This document shows, piece by piece, positions 34,549 through 43,110 of a DNA stretch of 64,000 nt. The position numbers and the translations under genes are program-made. Numbering within the stretch: position 1 is the stretch's first letter; every line of letters starts with the position of its first letter. Origin of the DNA: Caenibius sp. WL. GTDB taxonomy: Bacteria; Pseudomonadota; Alphaproteobacteria; Sphingomonadales; Sphingomonadaceae. Where the stretch lies: assembly GCF_019803445.1 (NCBI RefSeq), contig NZ_CP081844.1, positions 1,128,501-1,192,500 of the forward strand. Direction: 5' to 3'. Below the pieces are notes generated by a model that saw only the letters and a program-made list of their open reading frames with translations, did not search any database and was not told the origin of the DNA.

Positions 34549-36837
34549 ATGATGGTTCGTGGCAAACACATTCTGTCGATGGCATGCGTGTCCGCAGTGT
34601 GTCTGGCAACTCCGGCTTTGGCGCAGGACGCGCCGCCGGCCTCCAGCGGTGGTCTGGATGAGATTGTCGTCACCGCGCAGAAGCGGTCGGAAAATCTCCA
34701 GAGCACCCCGCTGGCGGTCAGCGCGATCACCGCCGCCGCGATCGAGGCGCGCGGCATCACCGATGTCAGCGCGCTGACGGCCATCGCCCCCAACATCACT
34801 GTCACCACGGCCCCGGCGTCGAGCGCGAACACGGCCATTTTCATTCGCGGCATCGGCGATCAGGAGCCGGTGCTGACATCCGATGCCCCGGTCAGCATCT
34901 ATGTCGACGGGGTCGTGCTCGGGCGGTCGACCGGCGCGGTGTTCGATCTGGTCGATCTCGAACGGATCGAAGTGCTGCGCGGGCCGCAGGGCACGCTCTA
35001 CGGCCGCAACACCATCGGTGGCGCGGTCAATTTCATCACTGCCAAGCCCGCGCAGGAATTCGGGGTCAAACAGCGTTTTTCCTATGGCAGTTTCAATCAG
35101 TGGCAATCGCGCACCACGATCGACACGGGTGAACTGGGCACATCGGGCCTGCGGGCGAAACTGTCCTATGTCCATCGGGAGCAGGATGGGTATGTCAACG
35201 ATCCGACTGCCAAGAGCAGCCGCGATCCGGGGGCGCTGAATATCGATGCCGCGCGGGTGGCGCTGTCCTTCGACAAGGGCGGTGCGTTCCGGGCCGACTA
35301 TGCGTTCGATTTCAACCATCGCGAAAGCATGGCGCCCGCATTCCAGGCCACGATCATGCGGCCCGATGTCCTGGCCTATGTCAACACTTCGCCGTCGCTT
35401 GGCGGGGCTGCCCCGGTCATTTCGACCAAGCGTCGCAAGCGGCTGGCGCTGGATACCGATGGGCTGCTGACCGACAAGGTCTGGGGCCACACGCTCACGC
35501 TGGAGCTCGATCTGGGTGAGAATACCATGCTGCGCTCGCTCACCGGCTATCGCAAATGGACCAATATCGACCGGGGTGACGATCTTGACGGGCTGGCCGG
35601 TATTCTGGGCAATACGGTCGATCCGATGATCCTGGTGGGTGGCTCGTTCACCCCCACTGGGGTCCAGCCGATCAGCCTGTTCAGTTCCAGCAACCGGCGC
35701 AAACAGCACCAGTGGACGCAGGAATTCAACCTGATCGGCAAGGTCGGGGACCGCTTGGATTACGTGCTTGGGCTGTTCTACTTCAAGGAGAAGAGCCAGG
35801 AGATCAATCCGCAGTTCCCCACCATCGTGATCTCCCCGGAATATGCCGCCCCGGCCTATGCGCTGCTGAGCTTCGACCACAAGTCGCGCTCGCAGGCGGC
35901 TTTCGGGCAAGTCACCTATCGCGCCACCGACCAGCTCAGTTTCACAGGCGGGATGCGCTATACCAGCGACAAGAAGGAACTCGATCAGGTTTCACCGTTC
36001 GCGCGGGAGCTTTCGCGCAAGTTCCACAAGTTTAACTGGGCGGCTTCGGTCGATTATCAGGCGAACGACGATGTGCTGATCTATGGCCGCGTCGCCACCG
36101 GCTACAAGGCGGGCGGGTTCAATGCCCGTTCGGCCAACTCGGGGTACAAGCCCGAAACGCTCACCTCCTATGAAATCGGCCTGAAATCGGAATTCTTCGA
36201 TCGGCGGGTGCGGCTTAACGGGGCGCTGTTCTATGCCACGCACAAGGACCTGCAGATCCAGCAGTTCCAAGCCGGATCGAGCGGCGCGACGAGCATCACC
36301 GCCAATGCCGGGAAGGCAAAGTACAAGGGCATCGAACTGGAAGGGCAGGCGATTGTCGCCACCGGCCTGACCTTTTCCGGATCGGTCGGCTATGTCGACC
36401 GGAAGTACAAGCAGTTCGAAATTCTCGATCCGGGCACCGATCTGCCGGTCGATGTGGCGGACAGCGCGCGTTTCCCGTTCTCTTCCAAGCTGACCTGGAA
36501 TGCGGCGCTGCAATACGATGCGCCGCGCTTCGATTTCGGGCAGCTTTCGGCCCGCGTCGAATACAATTATCGTGGCAAGGTCTATTTCCATCCGACCACG
36601 GTCGGCGCGCCGCTCAACGATGAAATCGCGGGCAAGGCGCGCGGGTTGCTGGATGCGCGCATCACGCTTTCGGAGCTGGAAGTGATCGGCAAGAAGGCGT
36701 CCATCGCCGTCTGGGGCAAGAACCTGACGGACGAAGCCTATCGTGTGCACGGGATCGATTTCGGCGGGCTCGGTTATGCCGGGAACGTCTATGGCGAACC
36801 GCGCAGCTTCGGGGTCGATCTGAACTTCGAACTCTGA
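34549..36837 (+). CDS. TonB-dependent receptor (organic-substrate type)
   Basis: 762 residues; ATG 34549 or the next codon. Signal peptide GKHILSMACVSAVCLATPALAQ, TonB box LDEIVVTAQKRSENLQSTPLAV, plug IFIRGIGDQEPVLTSDAPVSIYV (split by the typical DGVVLGRSTGAV), EVLRGPQGTLYGRNTIGGAVN, and a barrel ending DLNFEL. It is followed 64 bases later by an epoxide hydrolase and then a GMC oxidoreductase on the same strand, so it probably imports their substrate. Confidence 0.92.
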   Translation: MMVRGKHILSMACVSAVCLATPALAQDAPPASSGGLDEIVVTAQKRSENLQSTPLAVSAITAAAIEARGITDVSALTAIAPNITVTTAPASSANTAIFIRGIGDQEPVLTSDAPVSIYVDGVVLGRSTGAVFDLVDLERIEVLRGPQGTLYGRNTIGGAVNFITAKPAQEFGVKQRFSYGSFNQWQSRTTIDTGELGTSGLRAKLSYVHREQDGYVNDPTAKSSRDPGALNIDAARVALSFDKGGAFRADYAFDFNHRESMAPAFQATIMRPDVLAYVNTSPSLGGAAPVISTKRRKRLALDTDGLLTDKVWGHTLTLELDLGENTMLRSLTGYRKWTNIDRGDDLDGLAGILGNTVDPMILVGGSFTPTGVQPISLFSSSNRRKQHQWTQEFNLIGKVGDRLDYVLGLFYFKEKSQEINPQFPTIVISPEYAAPAYALLSFDHKSRSQAAFGQVTYRATDQLSFTGGMRYTSDKKELDQVSPFARELSRKFHKFNWAASVDYQANDDVLIYGRVATGYKAGGFNARSANSGYKPETLTSYEIGLKSEFFDRRVRLNGALFYATHKDLQIQQFQAGSSGATSITANAGKAKYKGIELEGQAIVATGLTFSGSVGYVDRKYKQFEILDPGTDLPVDVADSARFPFSSKLTWNAALQYDAPRFDFGQLSARVEYNYRGKVYFHPTTVGAPLNDEIAGKARGLLDARITLSELEVIGKKASIAVWGKNLTDEAYRVHGIDFGGLGYAGNVYGEPRSFGVDLNFEL

Positions 36838-36846
36838 ATGGGCTGG

Positions 36847-36874
36847 CCGCCGGGCGGGTAATCCCGTCCGGCGG
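36847..36874 (+). terminator. Hairpin between receptor and epoxide hydrolase genes
   Basis: Stem CCGCCGGGCGGG/CCCGTCCGGCGG with one wobble and loop TAAT; a short GTTT follows. With so weak a T-tract it may only reduce read-through, lowering expression of the enzymes relative to the receptor. Confidence 0.5.
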
Positions 36875-36901
36875 ATCGTTTGAAGGCAGGAGAGACCGGC
36901 C

Positions 36902-38089
36902 ATGACAGGCACAGCGCACGGCGTGCAGCCGTTTGTCATCGATATCGCCCCGCAGGTGATCGAGGATTTGCAGGACCGTTTGCGTCGGACCCGCTGGCCG
37001 GCGGACTTCGGCAACGATGACTGGAGCTATGGCGTCGAAGGCGGGTATTTGCGCGATCTGGTGGCCTATTGGGCCGATGGATATGACTGGTACGCGCAGC
37101 AGGAGGCGATGAACCGCCACGCGCATTATCGCACCGAAATCGATGGTGTCCCGCTGCATTTCCTGCGCGAACCGGGCAAGGGCCCCAATCCCGTCCCGCT
37201 GATCCTGACGCATGGCTGGCCGTGGACATTCTGGGACTATCGCGATCTGATCGGGCCCCTGTCCGATCCGGGGGCGTTTGGCGGCAATCCGGCCGATGCG
37301 TTCGAAGTGATCGTGCCTTCGCTGCCTGGCTTCGGGTTTTCCACCCCGCTGCGCAAGACGGGGCTCAATTTCTGGACCACCGCCGATCTGTGGCAGACGT
37401 TGATGACGCAGGTGCTCGGCTTTCCCCGCTACGCCGCGCAAGGCGGCGATTGGGGCGCGATGGTCACGACGCAACTCGGCCACAAATATGCCGATAGCCT
37501 GATCGGGATTCAGGTGTCGGCGCCGATGGTCCTCAGCGCCTTTTCCAGCGATCGCCCCTTTGCCCTGCTGGACGGGCAACTGGAAGGGATGCCGGCGGAA
37601 ATGGCCGCCCATGCGATAGCGGTGGAACGCCGGATCGCCAGCCACGTGACGACGCATCTGCTCGACCCCCAGACTCTGGCCTATGCGATGCACGATTCCC
37701 CCACGGGAATGCTTGCCTGGCTGCTGGAACGGCTGCGCGCATGGAGCGATTGCAACGGCGATGTCGAAAGCCGCTTCTCCCGCGACGATATCCTGACGAG
37801 AGCGACGCTGTACTGGGTGACCGAAAGCTTCGGCACCACCGTGCGATACTATGCCGAGGCGGGGCGGCATCGCTGGCAACCTTCGCACGACCGCCAGCCG
37901 ATGGTGGAAGCGCCATCGGGCATATCGTTGTTCCGCAAGGACGGGGCGGCTCTGTTCGGTGATGCCATGGTGCCGATTTACAACCTGCATCATCTGGCGG
38001 ATCATCCGGCAGGCGGCCATTTCGCCGCGGCGGAAGAACCGCACACATTGGTCGAGGATATCCGGGCGACATTCCGCACATTACGCTAG
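36902..38089 (+). CDS. Epoxide hydrolase-like alpha/beta hydrolase (EHN type)
   Basis: 395 residues, GGCAGGAGAGACCGGCC before the ATG. The N-terminal EHN domain (FVIDIAPQVIEDLQDRLRRTRWP) is followed by the hydrolase core: oxyanion HGWPWTFWDY (104-113), nucleophile D183 in GGDWGAMV, and a C-terminal GGHFAAAEEP histidine. Microsomal-type epoxide hydrolases open epoxides to diols, and some bacterial members open juvenile-hormone or terpene epoxides. Part of a receptor, hydrolase and GMC oxidoreductase gene row. Confidence 0.92.
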   Translation: MTGTAHGVQPFVIDIAPQVIEDLQDRLRRTRWPADFGNDDWSYGVEGGYLRDLVAYWADGYDWYAQQEAMNRHAHYRTEIDGVPLHFLREPGKGPNPVPLILTHGWPWTFWDYRDLIGPLSDPGAFGGNPADAFEVIVPSLPGFGFSTPLRKTGLNFWTTADLWQTLMTQVLGFPRYAAQGGDWGAMVTTQLGHKYADSLIGIQVSAPMVLSAFSSDRPFALLDGQLEGMPAEMAAHAIAVERRIASHVTTHLLDPQTLAYAMHDSPTGMLAWLLERLRAWSDCNGDVESRFSRDDILTRATLYWVTESFGTTVRYYAEAGRHRWQPSHDRQPMVEAPSGISLFRKDGAALFGDAMVPIYNLHHLADHPAGGHFAAAEEPHTLVEDIRATFRTLR

Positions 38090-38197
38090 CCTGGGCGCGT
38101 TCCCGCTTTACCGTAACCGAACGCTCGGATACCGATGTGATCGGAACGGCTCGGTTTGTTGGCGAAAGGGCCAACTCCGAAAGTGGGACGGGAGCAT

Positions 38198-39817
38198 ATG
38201 CCGCAGGAGAATCGCCATTTCGATATCGTGATCGTCGGGGCGGGATCGGCCGGGTGTGTGCTGGCCAACCGGTTGAGCGACGGCACCGGATTGCGCGTGC
38301 TGCTGGTGGAAGCGGGCCCGAAGGATCGCAGCCCGTTGATCCACATCCCCGGGTTCTTCACCGCGATGTATCGCCCGGGCAAGTTTTCCTGGGTCTATCC
38401 CACCGCGCCCCAACCGCACGTCGATGGCCGGGTGCTGCGCGATGTCCGGGGCAAAGTGCTGGGCGGATCGAGTTCGACTAATGGGATGCTCTATTGCCGC
38501 GGGGCCGCCGCCGATTATGACGGTTGGGCGGCAATGGGCAACGCGGGGTGGAGCTATCGCGAGGTCCTGCCCTATTTCAAGCGCGCGGAAGATCACGACG
38601 GGGGCGGGGATGCCTATCATGGCGTGGGCGGCCCGTTGCATGTGAAGCGGTCGCGGGTGGAGCATCCGCTGGCCCGCGCTTTCATCGCGGCAGCGGTGGA
38701 AGCGGGGCACCCCTACAACGAGGATATCAACGGTGCCCGGCGGGAAGGCTTCGGCCCGGCGGAGGCCACGATCTGGCACGGGCGGCGGTGGAGCACGGCC
38801 TCCGCTTATCTGAAGCCTGCGTTGAAGCGGCCCAACCTGACTGTGATGACAGGCGCGCAGGTGACGCGCATTCTTATCGACAAGGGCCGGGCGGTGGGCA
38901 TCGAACTGGCGCGGGGCAGCCATGTCGTGACTTGCATGGCGGGCGAAGTGGTGCTGTCGGCGGGGGCGTTTCAGTCACCCCATCTGCTGATGCTGTCGGG
39001 CATCGGCGATGGGCGCAAACTTGCCGCGCACGGCATCCGTGCCGGGGTGGACCTGCCGGGGGTGGGCGCCAATCTGCACGATCACGCCAGCATCACCGCC
39101 CATGCGCGATGCAGCGCGCCGATCTCCTATTCCAGCCTGCTCAACCCGCTCCATGCGGGGCAGGAGCTGTTCAAGGGACTGATCGGGCGGCGCGGGTTCA
39201 TGGCCGATTGTTCGATCGAAGCGGTCGGCATGGTCCGGTCACTGCCCGAACAGCCGGTGCCCGATATCAAGTACCAGTTCGTGCCGATCCGGCTCGATCC
39301 GCTGACGTCCCAGCCGTTGCCCGAACACGGCATGGTCAACCGTATGGAATTGACGGTGCCGGAAAGCCGCGGCGAAGTGCGGCTGGCTTCCGCCGATCCG
39401 CTGGCTCTGCCGGTGCTCGACGCCAATTATCTTGCCGAACCCGGCGATCTGGCCCGCCTGCGTGAAGCGCTGCGGATGGCCATCGAAATCTATCGCCAGC
39501 CCGCGTTCCGTGAATTCGGGGTCGAGCCCGATCTGCCGGTGGCCGACATGGCGGACGATGCTGCGCTCGACACCTATATCCGCGCCACGCTGACCAACGA
39601 TCACCACGCGGCGGGCACCTGCAAGATGGGGCACGATCCCGCTGCCGTGGTCGATGCGCGGTTGCGGGTCCATGGGGTGGACAATCTGCGCGTGGTCGAT
39701 GCGTCGGTGATGCCGGTGGTCGTTTCGGGCAACACCAATGCGCCCACGATTATGATCGCGGAGAAGGCTTCCGACATGATTCTCGGCCGCGAACCGCTGC
39801 CAGCCGCGCCGGTGTGA
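38198..39817 (+). CDS. GMC-family FAD oxidoreductase
   Basis: 539 residues from ATG 38198 (GGGACGGGAGC upstream). FAD motif FDIVIVGAGSAGCVLANRLS; GMC signature 1 GKVLGGSSSTNGMLYCRG; the C-terminal segment NDHHAAGTCKMGHDP places the His pair of the catalytic site, then NLRVVDASVMP and NTNAPTIMIAEKASD. Relatives oxidise alcohols (choline dehydrogenase, alkanol and lignin-dimer alcohol oxidases). With the epoxide hydrolase upstream, oxidation of the diol product is a reasonable guess. It converges with a TetR gene 20 bases away. Confidence 0.93.
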   Translation: MPQENRHFDIVIVGAGSAGCVLANRLSDGTGLRVLLVEAGPKDRSPLIHIPGFFTAMYRPGKFSWVYPTAPQPHVDGRVLRDVRGKVLGGSSSTNGMLYCRGAAADYDGWAAMGNAGWSYREVLPYFKRAEDHDGGGDAYHGVGGPLHVKRSRVEHPLARAFIAAAVEAGHPYNEDINGARREGFGPAEATIWHGRRWSTASAYLKPALKRPNLTVMTGAQVTRILIDKGRAVGIELARGSHVVTCMAGEVVLSAGAFQSPHLLMLSGIGDGRKLAAHGIRAGVDLPGVGANLHDHASITAHARCSAPISYSSLLNPLHAGQELFKGLIGRRGFMADCSIEAVGMVRSLPEQPVPDIKYQFVPIRLDPLTSQPLPEHGMVNRMELTVPESRGEVRLASADPLALPVLDANYLAEPGDLARLREALRMAIEIYRQPAFREFGVEPDLPVADMADDAALDTYIRATLTNDHHAAGTCKMGHDPAAVVDARLRVHGVDNLRVVDASVMPVVVSGNTNAPTIMIAEKASDMILGREPLPAAPV

Positions 39818-39837
39818 CACGCCGCCCCGCGCGCCGG

Positions 39838-40452
39838 TCAGGCAGGCGGCGGGGCGAATGCGCGCAGCAGATGATCGACCAGCTTGCGGGTATGATCTTC
39901 GGGCTTGGCGACGGAGCTGAACATCGTGCGATAGATCACTGTGCCGACGATCAGATCGAACAGGATATCGGCATCGGCGGCTTCGTTGATCGTGCCGTTT
40001 GCCTTGCCGGCCGCCACAATGGCGCGCAATTGCCTGCGGGCGTTGGTTTCCGCCGGGGTGTGCAATTCTTCCCGCAGGGCTTCGTCGTTGTAATAGGCGC
40101 TGTTGAGGCCGAGACTGGCCGCGGCGATTTCGGGGATGCTGTACTGGTTGGCGATCTGTTCCACCAGCGCGGCGATCTGCGCGCGCAATTCACCCTCCAC
40201 CACGGGCATTGGGCTGTCATGGTTGCCGTAGGCGATGGCGGCGGCGAGATGCGCCTTGCTGCGCCAGCGACGGTAGATTGTCGGGCGGCCGATGCCGGTC
40301 TGCTTGCCGATCGCCTCGAAAGTCATCGCTTCGTATCCGCCTTCCGCCAGCAGGGCACGGGCGGTGGCGAGGATCAATTCATCGATTTCGCTGTTGCGCG
40401 GCCGGCCGGGATTGGGCCGGTTTTCTTCCTCTGTTGCGCTTTGAGCGGCCAA
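39838..40452 (-). CDS. TetR family transcriptional regulator
   Basis: 204 residues from TTG 40452, which has GGAGAAGG close upstream. The frame runs on to an ATG at 40557, but that codon lies inside the 16-base palindrome that should be the operator, so the longer form is unlikely. HTH: MTFEAIGKQTGIGRPTIYRRW. An N-terminal GRPRNSE basic arm precedes it. Divergent from the LLM oxidoreductase gene; autoregulation plus control of that gene is likely. Confidence 0.86.
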   Translation of the reverse strand: MAAQSATEEENRPNPGRPRNSEIDELILATARALLAEGGYEAMTFEAIGKQTGIGRPTIYRRWRSKAHLAAAIAYGNHDSPMPVVEGELRAQIAALVEQIANQYSIPEIAAASLGLNSAYYNDEALREELHTPAETNARRQLRAIVAAGKANGTINEAADADILFDLIVGTVIYRTMFSSVAKPEDHTRKLVDHLLRAFAPPPA

Positions 40453-40547
40453 AACCTTCTCCTCGATCAATCCTTGTTCCTGTATTTGCGCATTTTTGCC
40501 GCGGTGACAAAGGCAAGCGATGGAAAGCGTTGCGCTGACCATATCAT

Positions 40548-40563
40548 TACGATACATATCGTA
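40548..40563. promoter_or_regulatory. TetR-type operator TACGAT-ACAT-ATCGTA
   Basis: Perfect six-base inverted repeat around a four-base centre in the divergent region between the TetR and LLM genes. It overlaps a possible plus-strand -10 (TACATA, 40553-40558) that lies 17 bases after TTGCGC (40530-40535). Size and symmetry fit a TetR dimer. Confidence 0.62.
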
Positions 40564-40598
40564 TTTAGCAAACGAGAATCTGCAAGAGAGAGGTGCTG

Positions 40599-41777
40599 AT
40601 GCGTAAGGTCAAATTGCGGGCCGGGATGTTCCTTGCTCCGTTTCATCCGCTTGACGAAAATCCGACACTGACGTTCGAGCGCGATCTCGAACTGGCGCAG
40701 TTCGCCGACGAGATCGGGTTCGAGGAATTCTGGTACGGGGAACATCACACGGGCGGCTATGAAAACAGCCCGTCGCCCGAACTGATGATCGCCGCCGCTG
40801 CCCAGCGGACGAAGCGCATCAAGCTCGGCACCGGGGTGGTTTCGCTGCCCTACCACAATCCGCTGATGACGGCGAACCGCATCGCCCAGATCGATCACCT
40901 GTCGTTCGGCCGCGCGATTTTCGGCGCCGGGCCGGGCCTGCTGGTCAGCGATGCGCACATGCTCAATCTTGATGTGCGCGAATCGCGTGACAAGCTCGAC
41001 ATCGGCCTCTCGGTCATCACCCGCCTGCTGCAGGGCGAGTGGGTGACCGAAAAGTATGACGGCTGGTTCGACCTGCGCGACGCGCATTGCCAGGTGCTGC
41101 CTTACCAGCGCGACATCGAAGTCTGCGTGGCCAGCACGTTTTCCCCCAACGGCGGCGTCCTGGCGGCCAAGTATGGCGCGGGCATGCTGTGCCTTGCTTC
41201 GACCAGCTACGGCGGGTTCGATGCGCTGACGACCAACTGGCAGATCGCCTGTGACAAGGCCGCGCGCGAAGGCCGGACGATGGACCCGTCCTCGATCCGC
41301 TGCGCCACCGACATGCACATCGCCGAAACCCGCGACAAGGCGATGGATCAGGCGCGCGTGGGCTACGAACGCTACCTGCTCTACATCAAGAACCAGTCGG
41401 AACAGCTGCCCGATTCCCCGGCGCACAAGACGCTGGAAGACCTGATCGAATCCGGTGAAATCGTCGTCGGCACGCCGGACGATGCGGTGGCGCAGATCCG
41501 CCGCCTGGAAGAAAAGGTGCCCGATTTCGGCTGCCTGCTGCTGCTCGACAAGAACTGGGCCGAAACGCACCATAAGAAACGTTCGATGGAAATGATCGCC
41601 CGCTACGTCCTGCCCGAAATCAACGGCGACAATCGCGCCCGCCAGCGTTCGTACGACTGGGCGCGCGAAAACCGCGACGGTTTCATCGATGTGATCCAGT
41701 CGGCGACCAAGCGCGCGTTCGAAAAGCATGCGGCGGAAGCGCCGGCCGAAACCGATTCCGCCATCGCGCGCCGCTGA
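40599..41777 (+). CDS. LLM-class flavin-dependent oxidoreductase
   Basis: 392 residues from ATG 40599 (AGAGAGG upstream; GTG 40593 is an alternative). Luciferase-like monooxygenase TIM barrel: FWYGEHHTGGYENSPSPELM carries the family EHH, followed by RIKLGTGVVSLPYHNPLMTA and DHLSFGRAIFGAGPG. These enzymes use reduced FMN and oxygen to hydroxylate or Baeyer-Villiger-oxidise substrates such as limonene or alkanes; no flavin reductase is adjacent. It precedes a medium-chain dehydrogenase by 22 bases, suggesting monooxygenation then alcohol oxidation. Confidence 0.92.
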   Translation: MRKVKLRAGMFLAPFHPLDENPTLTFERDLELAQFADEIGFEEFWYGEHHTGGYENSPSPELMIAAAAQRTKRIKLGTGVVSLPYHNPLMTANRIAQIDHLSFGRAIFGAGPGLLVSDAHMLNLDVRESRDKLDIGLSVITRLLQGEWVTEKYDGWFDLRDAHCQVLPYQRDIEVCVASTFSPNGGVLAAKYGAGMLCLASTSYGGFDALTTNWQIACDKAAREGRTMDPSSIRCATDMHIAETRDKAMDQARVGYERYLLYIKNQSEQLPDSPAHKTLEDLIESGEIVVGTPDDAVAQIRRLEEKVPDFGCLLLLDKNWAETHHKKRSMEMIARYVLPEINGDNRARQRSYDWARENRDGFIDVIQSATKRAFEKHAAEAPAETDSAIARR

Positions 41778-41799
41778 GAACGAGATCGGGAGAGAAACG

Positions 41800-42834
41800 A
41801 TGTTGTCAGCCAACTATATCGATCCGGGCCGGATCGAAGCCCGCAGCGACGCCACGCGGCCGAAGCCCGCCCCCGGCGAAGTTCTGGTGGCGGTGGAAGC
41901 CTGCGGCATTTGCGGGTCCGATCTGCATATGTACCGCAACAACAGCTACCGCCATTCGCTCGTCCGCAAGACGCCAGAAGGCTATGACGTTCCCGGGCAT
42001 GAATTCGCCGGGCGCATTGCCGAACTCGGCGAAGGCGTCGAAGGGTGGAGCGTGGGTGAAGCCGTGGTCGGCGTTACCGGTTATGGCGGGGGCATGGCGC
42101 AGTTCGTGACCGTGCCGGTGAACCCGTTCCAGCTCGTGCGCATTCCCGAAGGCGTCAGCTTCGCCGAAGCGGCGACGACCGAGCCGATGGCGGACGGGCT
42201 GCAGATGGTGCGCAAGGCCGAAATCAAACCGGGCGAAAACGTCATGGTGTTCGGTGTCGGCATCATCGGCCTTGGCGTGATCCAGGCGATCCGGGCCAAG
42301 TGCCCGGATGTCGGCCGGGTGATCGCGGTGGACGTGCAGGACGTCCGCCTCGAAGCGGCCAAGGGTGTGGGCGCCAGCGACACGATCAATCCCCGCAATG
42401 CCGATATCTTCGAAGCCGCCGTCGCCCTCTGCGGCGCGGAAGACGATTATCGCGGCAAATCGGCGAAAATCGACGTGGTGATCGATTGCGCGGGCTACAT
42501 CCCGCACATTCCGGGGCCGCCGCCGCTGGAAATCGCGCTGCGTTGCCTTGTCAACCGTGGCGGGCGTATCGTCTGCTTTGGCGCTTACGAAGAACCGATG
42601 ACGATCGATTTCAGCTACGTCATCAAGAAGGAGCCGGTCATCATCGGTTCCAACGGCTACGCGGCCGAGGAACTGGTCGAAGCGCTGGACATGATGCGCA
42701 CGGGCAAAGTCGACCGGGTGGGCCTGATCTCGCACACGTACGCGCTGGATGAAATCAGCGCGGCTTTCGAAAAGCAGGGCCAGCCCGAAGCGGTCAAAGT
42801 GATGCTGGAAATCCCGCAGGACACCGCGGCCTGA
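41800..42834 (+). CDS. Medium-chain (zinc-type) alcohol dehydrogenase lacking the structural zinc loop
   Basis: 344 residues from ATG 41800 (CGGGAGAG upstream). Catalytic zinc ligands are the Cys of CGICGSDLH, the GHEFAG histidine/glutamate and a later acidic residue; the cofactor motif is VMVFGVGIIGLG with VDVQD favouring NAD+. The four-cysteine structural zinc lobe normally found after GHE is absent: the chain goes straight to GYGGGMAQFVTV. It resembles threonine or sorbitol dehydrogenase-like proteins. Cotranscribed with the LLM gene. Confidence 0.9.
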   Translation: MLSANYIDPGRIEARSDATRPKPAPGEVLVAVEACGICGSDLHMYRNNSYRHSLVRKTPEGYDVPGHEFAGRIAELGEGVEGWSVGEAVVGVTGYGGGMAQFVTVPVNPFQLVRIPEGVSFAEAATTEPMADGLQMVRKAEIKPGENVMVFGVGIIGLGVIQAIRAKCPDVGRVIAVDVQDVRLEAAKGVGASDTINPRNADIFEAAVALCGAEDDYRGKSAKIDVVIDCAGYIPHIPGPPPLEIALRCLVNRGGRIVCFGAYEEPMTIDFSYVIKKEPVIIGSNGYAAEELVEALDMMRTGKVDRVGLISHTYALDEISAAFEKQGQPEAVKVMLEIPQDTAA

Positions 42835-42872
42835 CAGGCGGCAGCGAACCCCGCAAAATGCCGCTATCGTTG

Positions 42873-42908
42873 AAGCCCGGCCTCAGGTTACACTGCGGCC
42901 GGGCTTTC
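42873..42908 (+). terminator. Rho-independent terminator after the dehydrogenase
   Basis: Ten-base stem AAGCCCGGCC/GGCCGGGCTT with a 14-base loop and a short T-rich end (TTTCGCTTTC). It closes the LLM-dehydrogenase operon and separates it from the next block. Confidence 0.78.
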
Positions 42909-42915
42909 GCTTTCG

Positions 42916-42985
42916 GAAATACGCATATAGAGAAGGTATGCGAGGAGATTTTCGCTTTGCGTAGTTTGTAAAGGCGATATATCGC
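42916..42985 (+). promoter_or_regulatory. Promoter region of the reductase operon with TACGCA/TTTGCGTA elements
   Basis: Contains ATACGCATAT (42919-42928), TATGCGAGG (42937-42945) and TTTGCGTAGTTT (42956-42967), then a 12-base palindrome GCGATATATCGC (42974-42985). The GCGTAGTTT core recurs in four other promoter regions up to 57 kb. I infer a shared regulator site. Confidence 0.55.
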
Positions 42986-43110
42986 GTATTCAGGTTTTGT
43001 GCCTGATCATGGGCCGTATAAGGTCTGGATTGCGGCAAACGATGGAGAGATGGATGCACAACCGTAGCGGCCTGAGGCCGGCAACCCAGCTCTCGCAAGG
43101 AGACTGAGAG

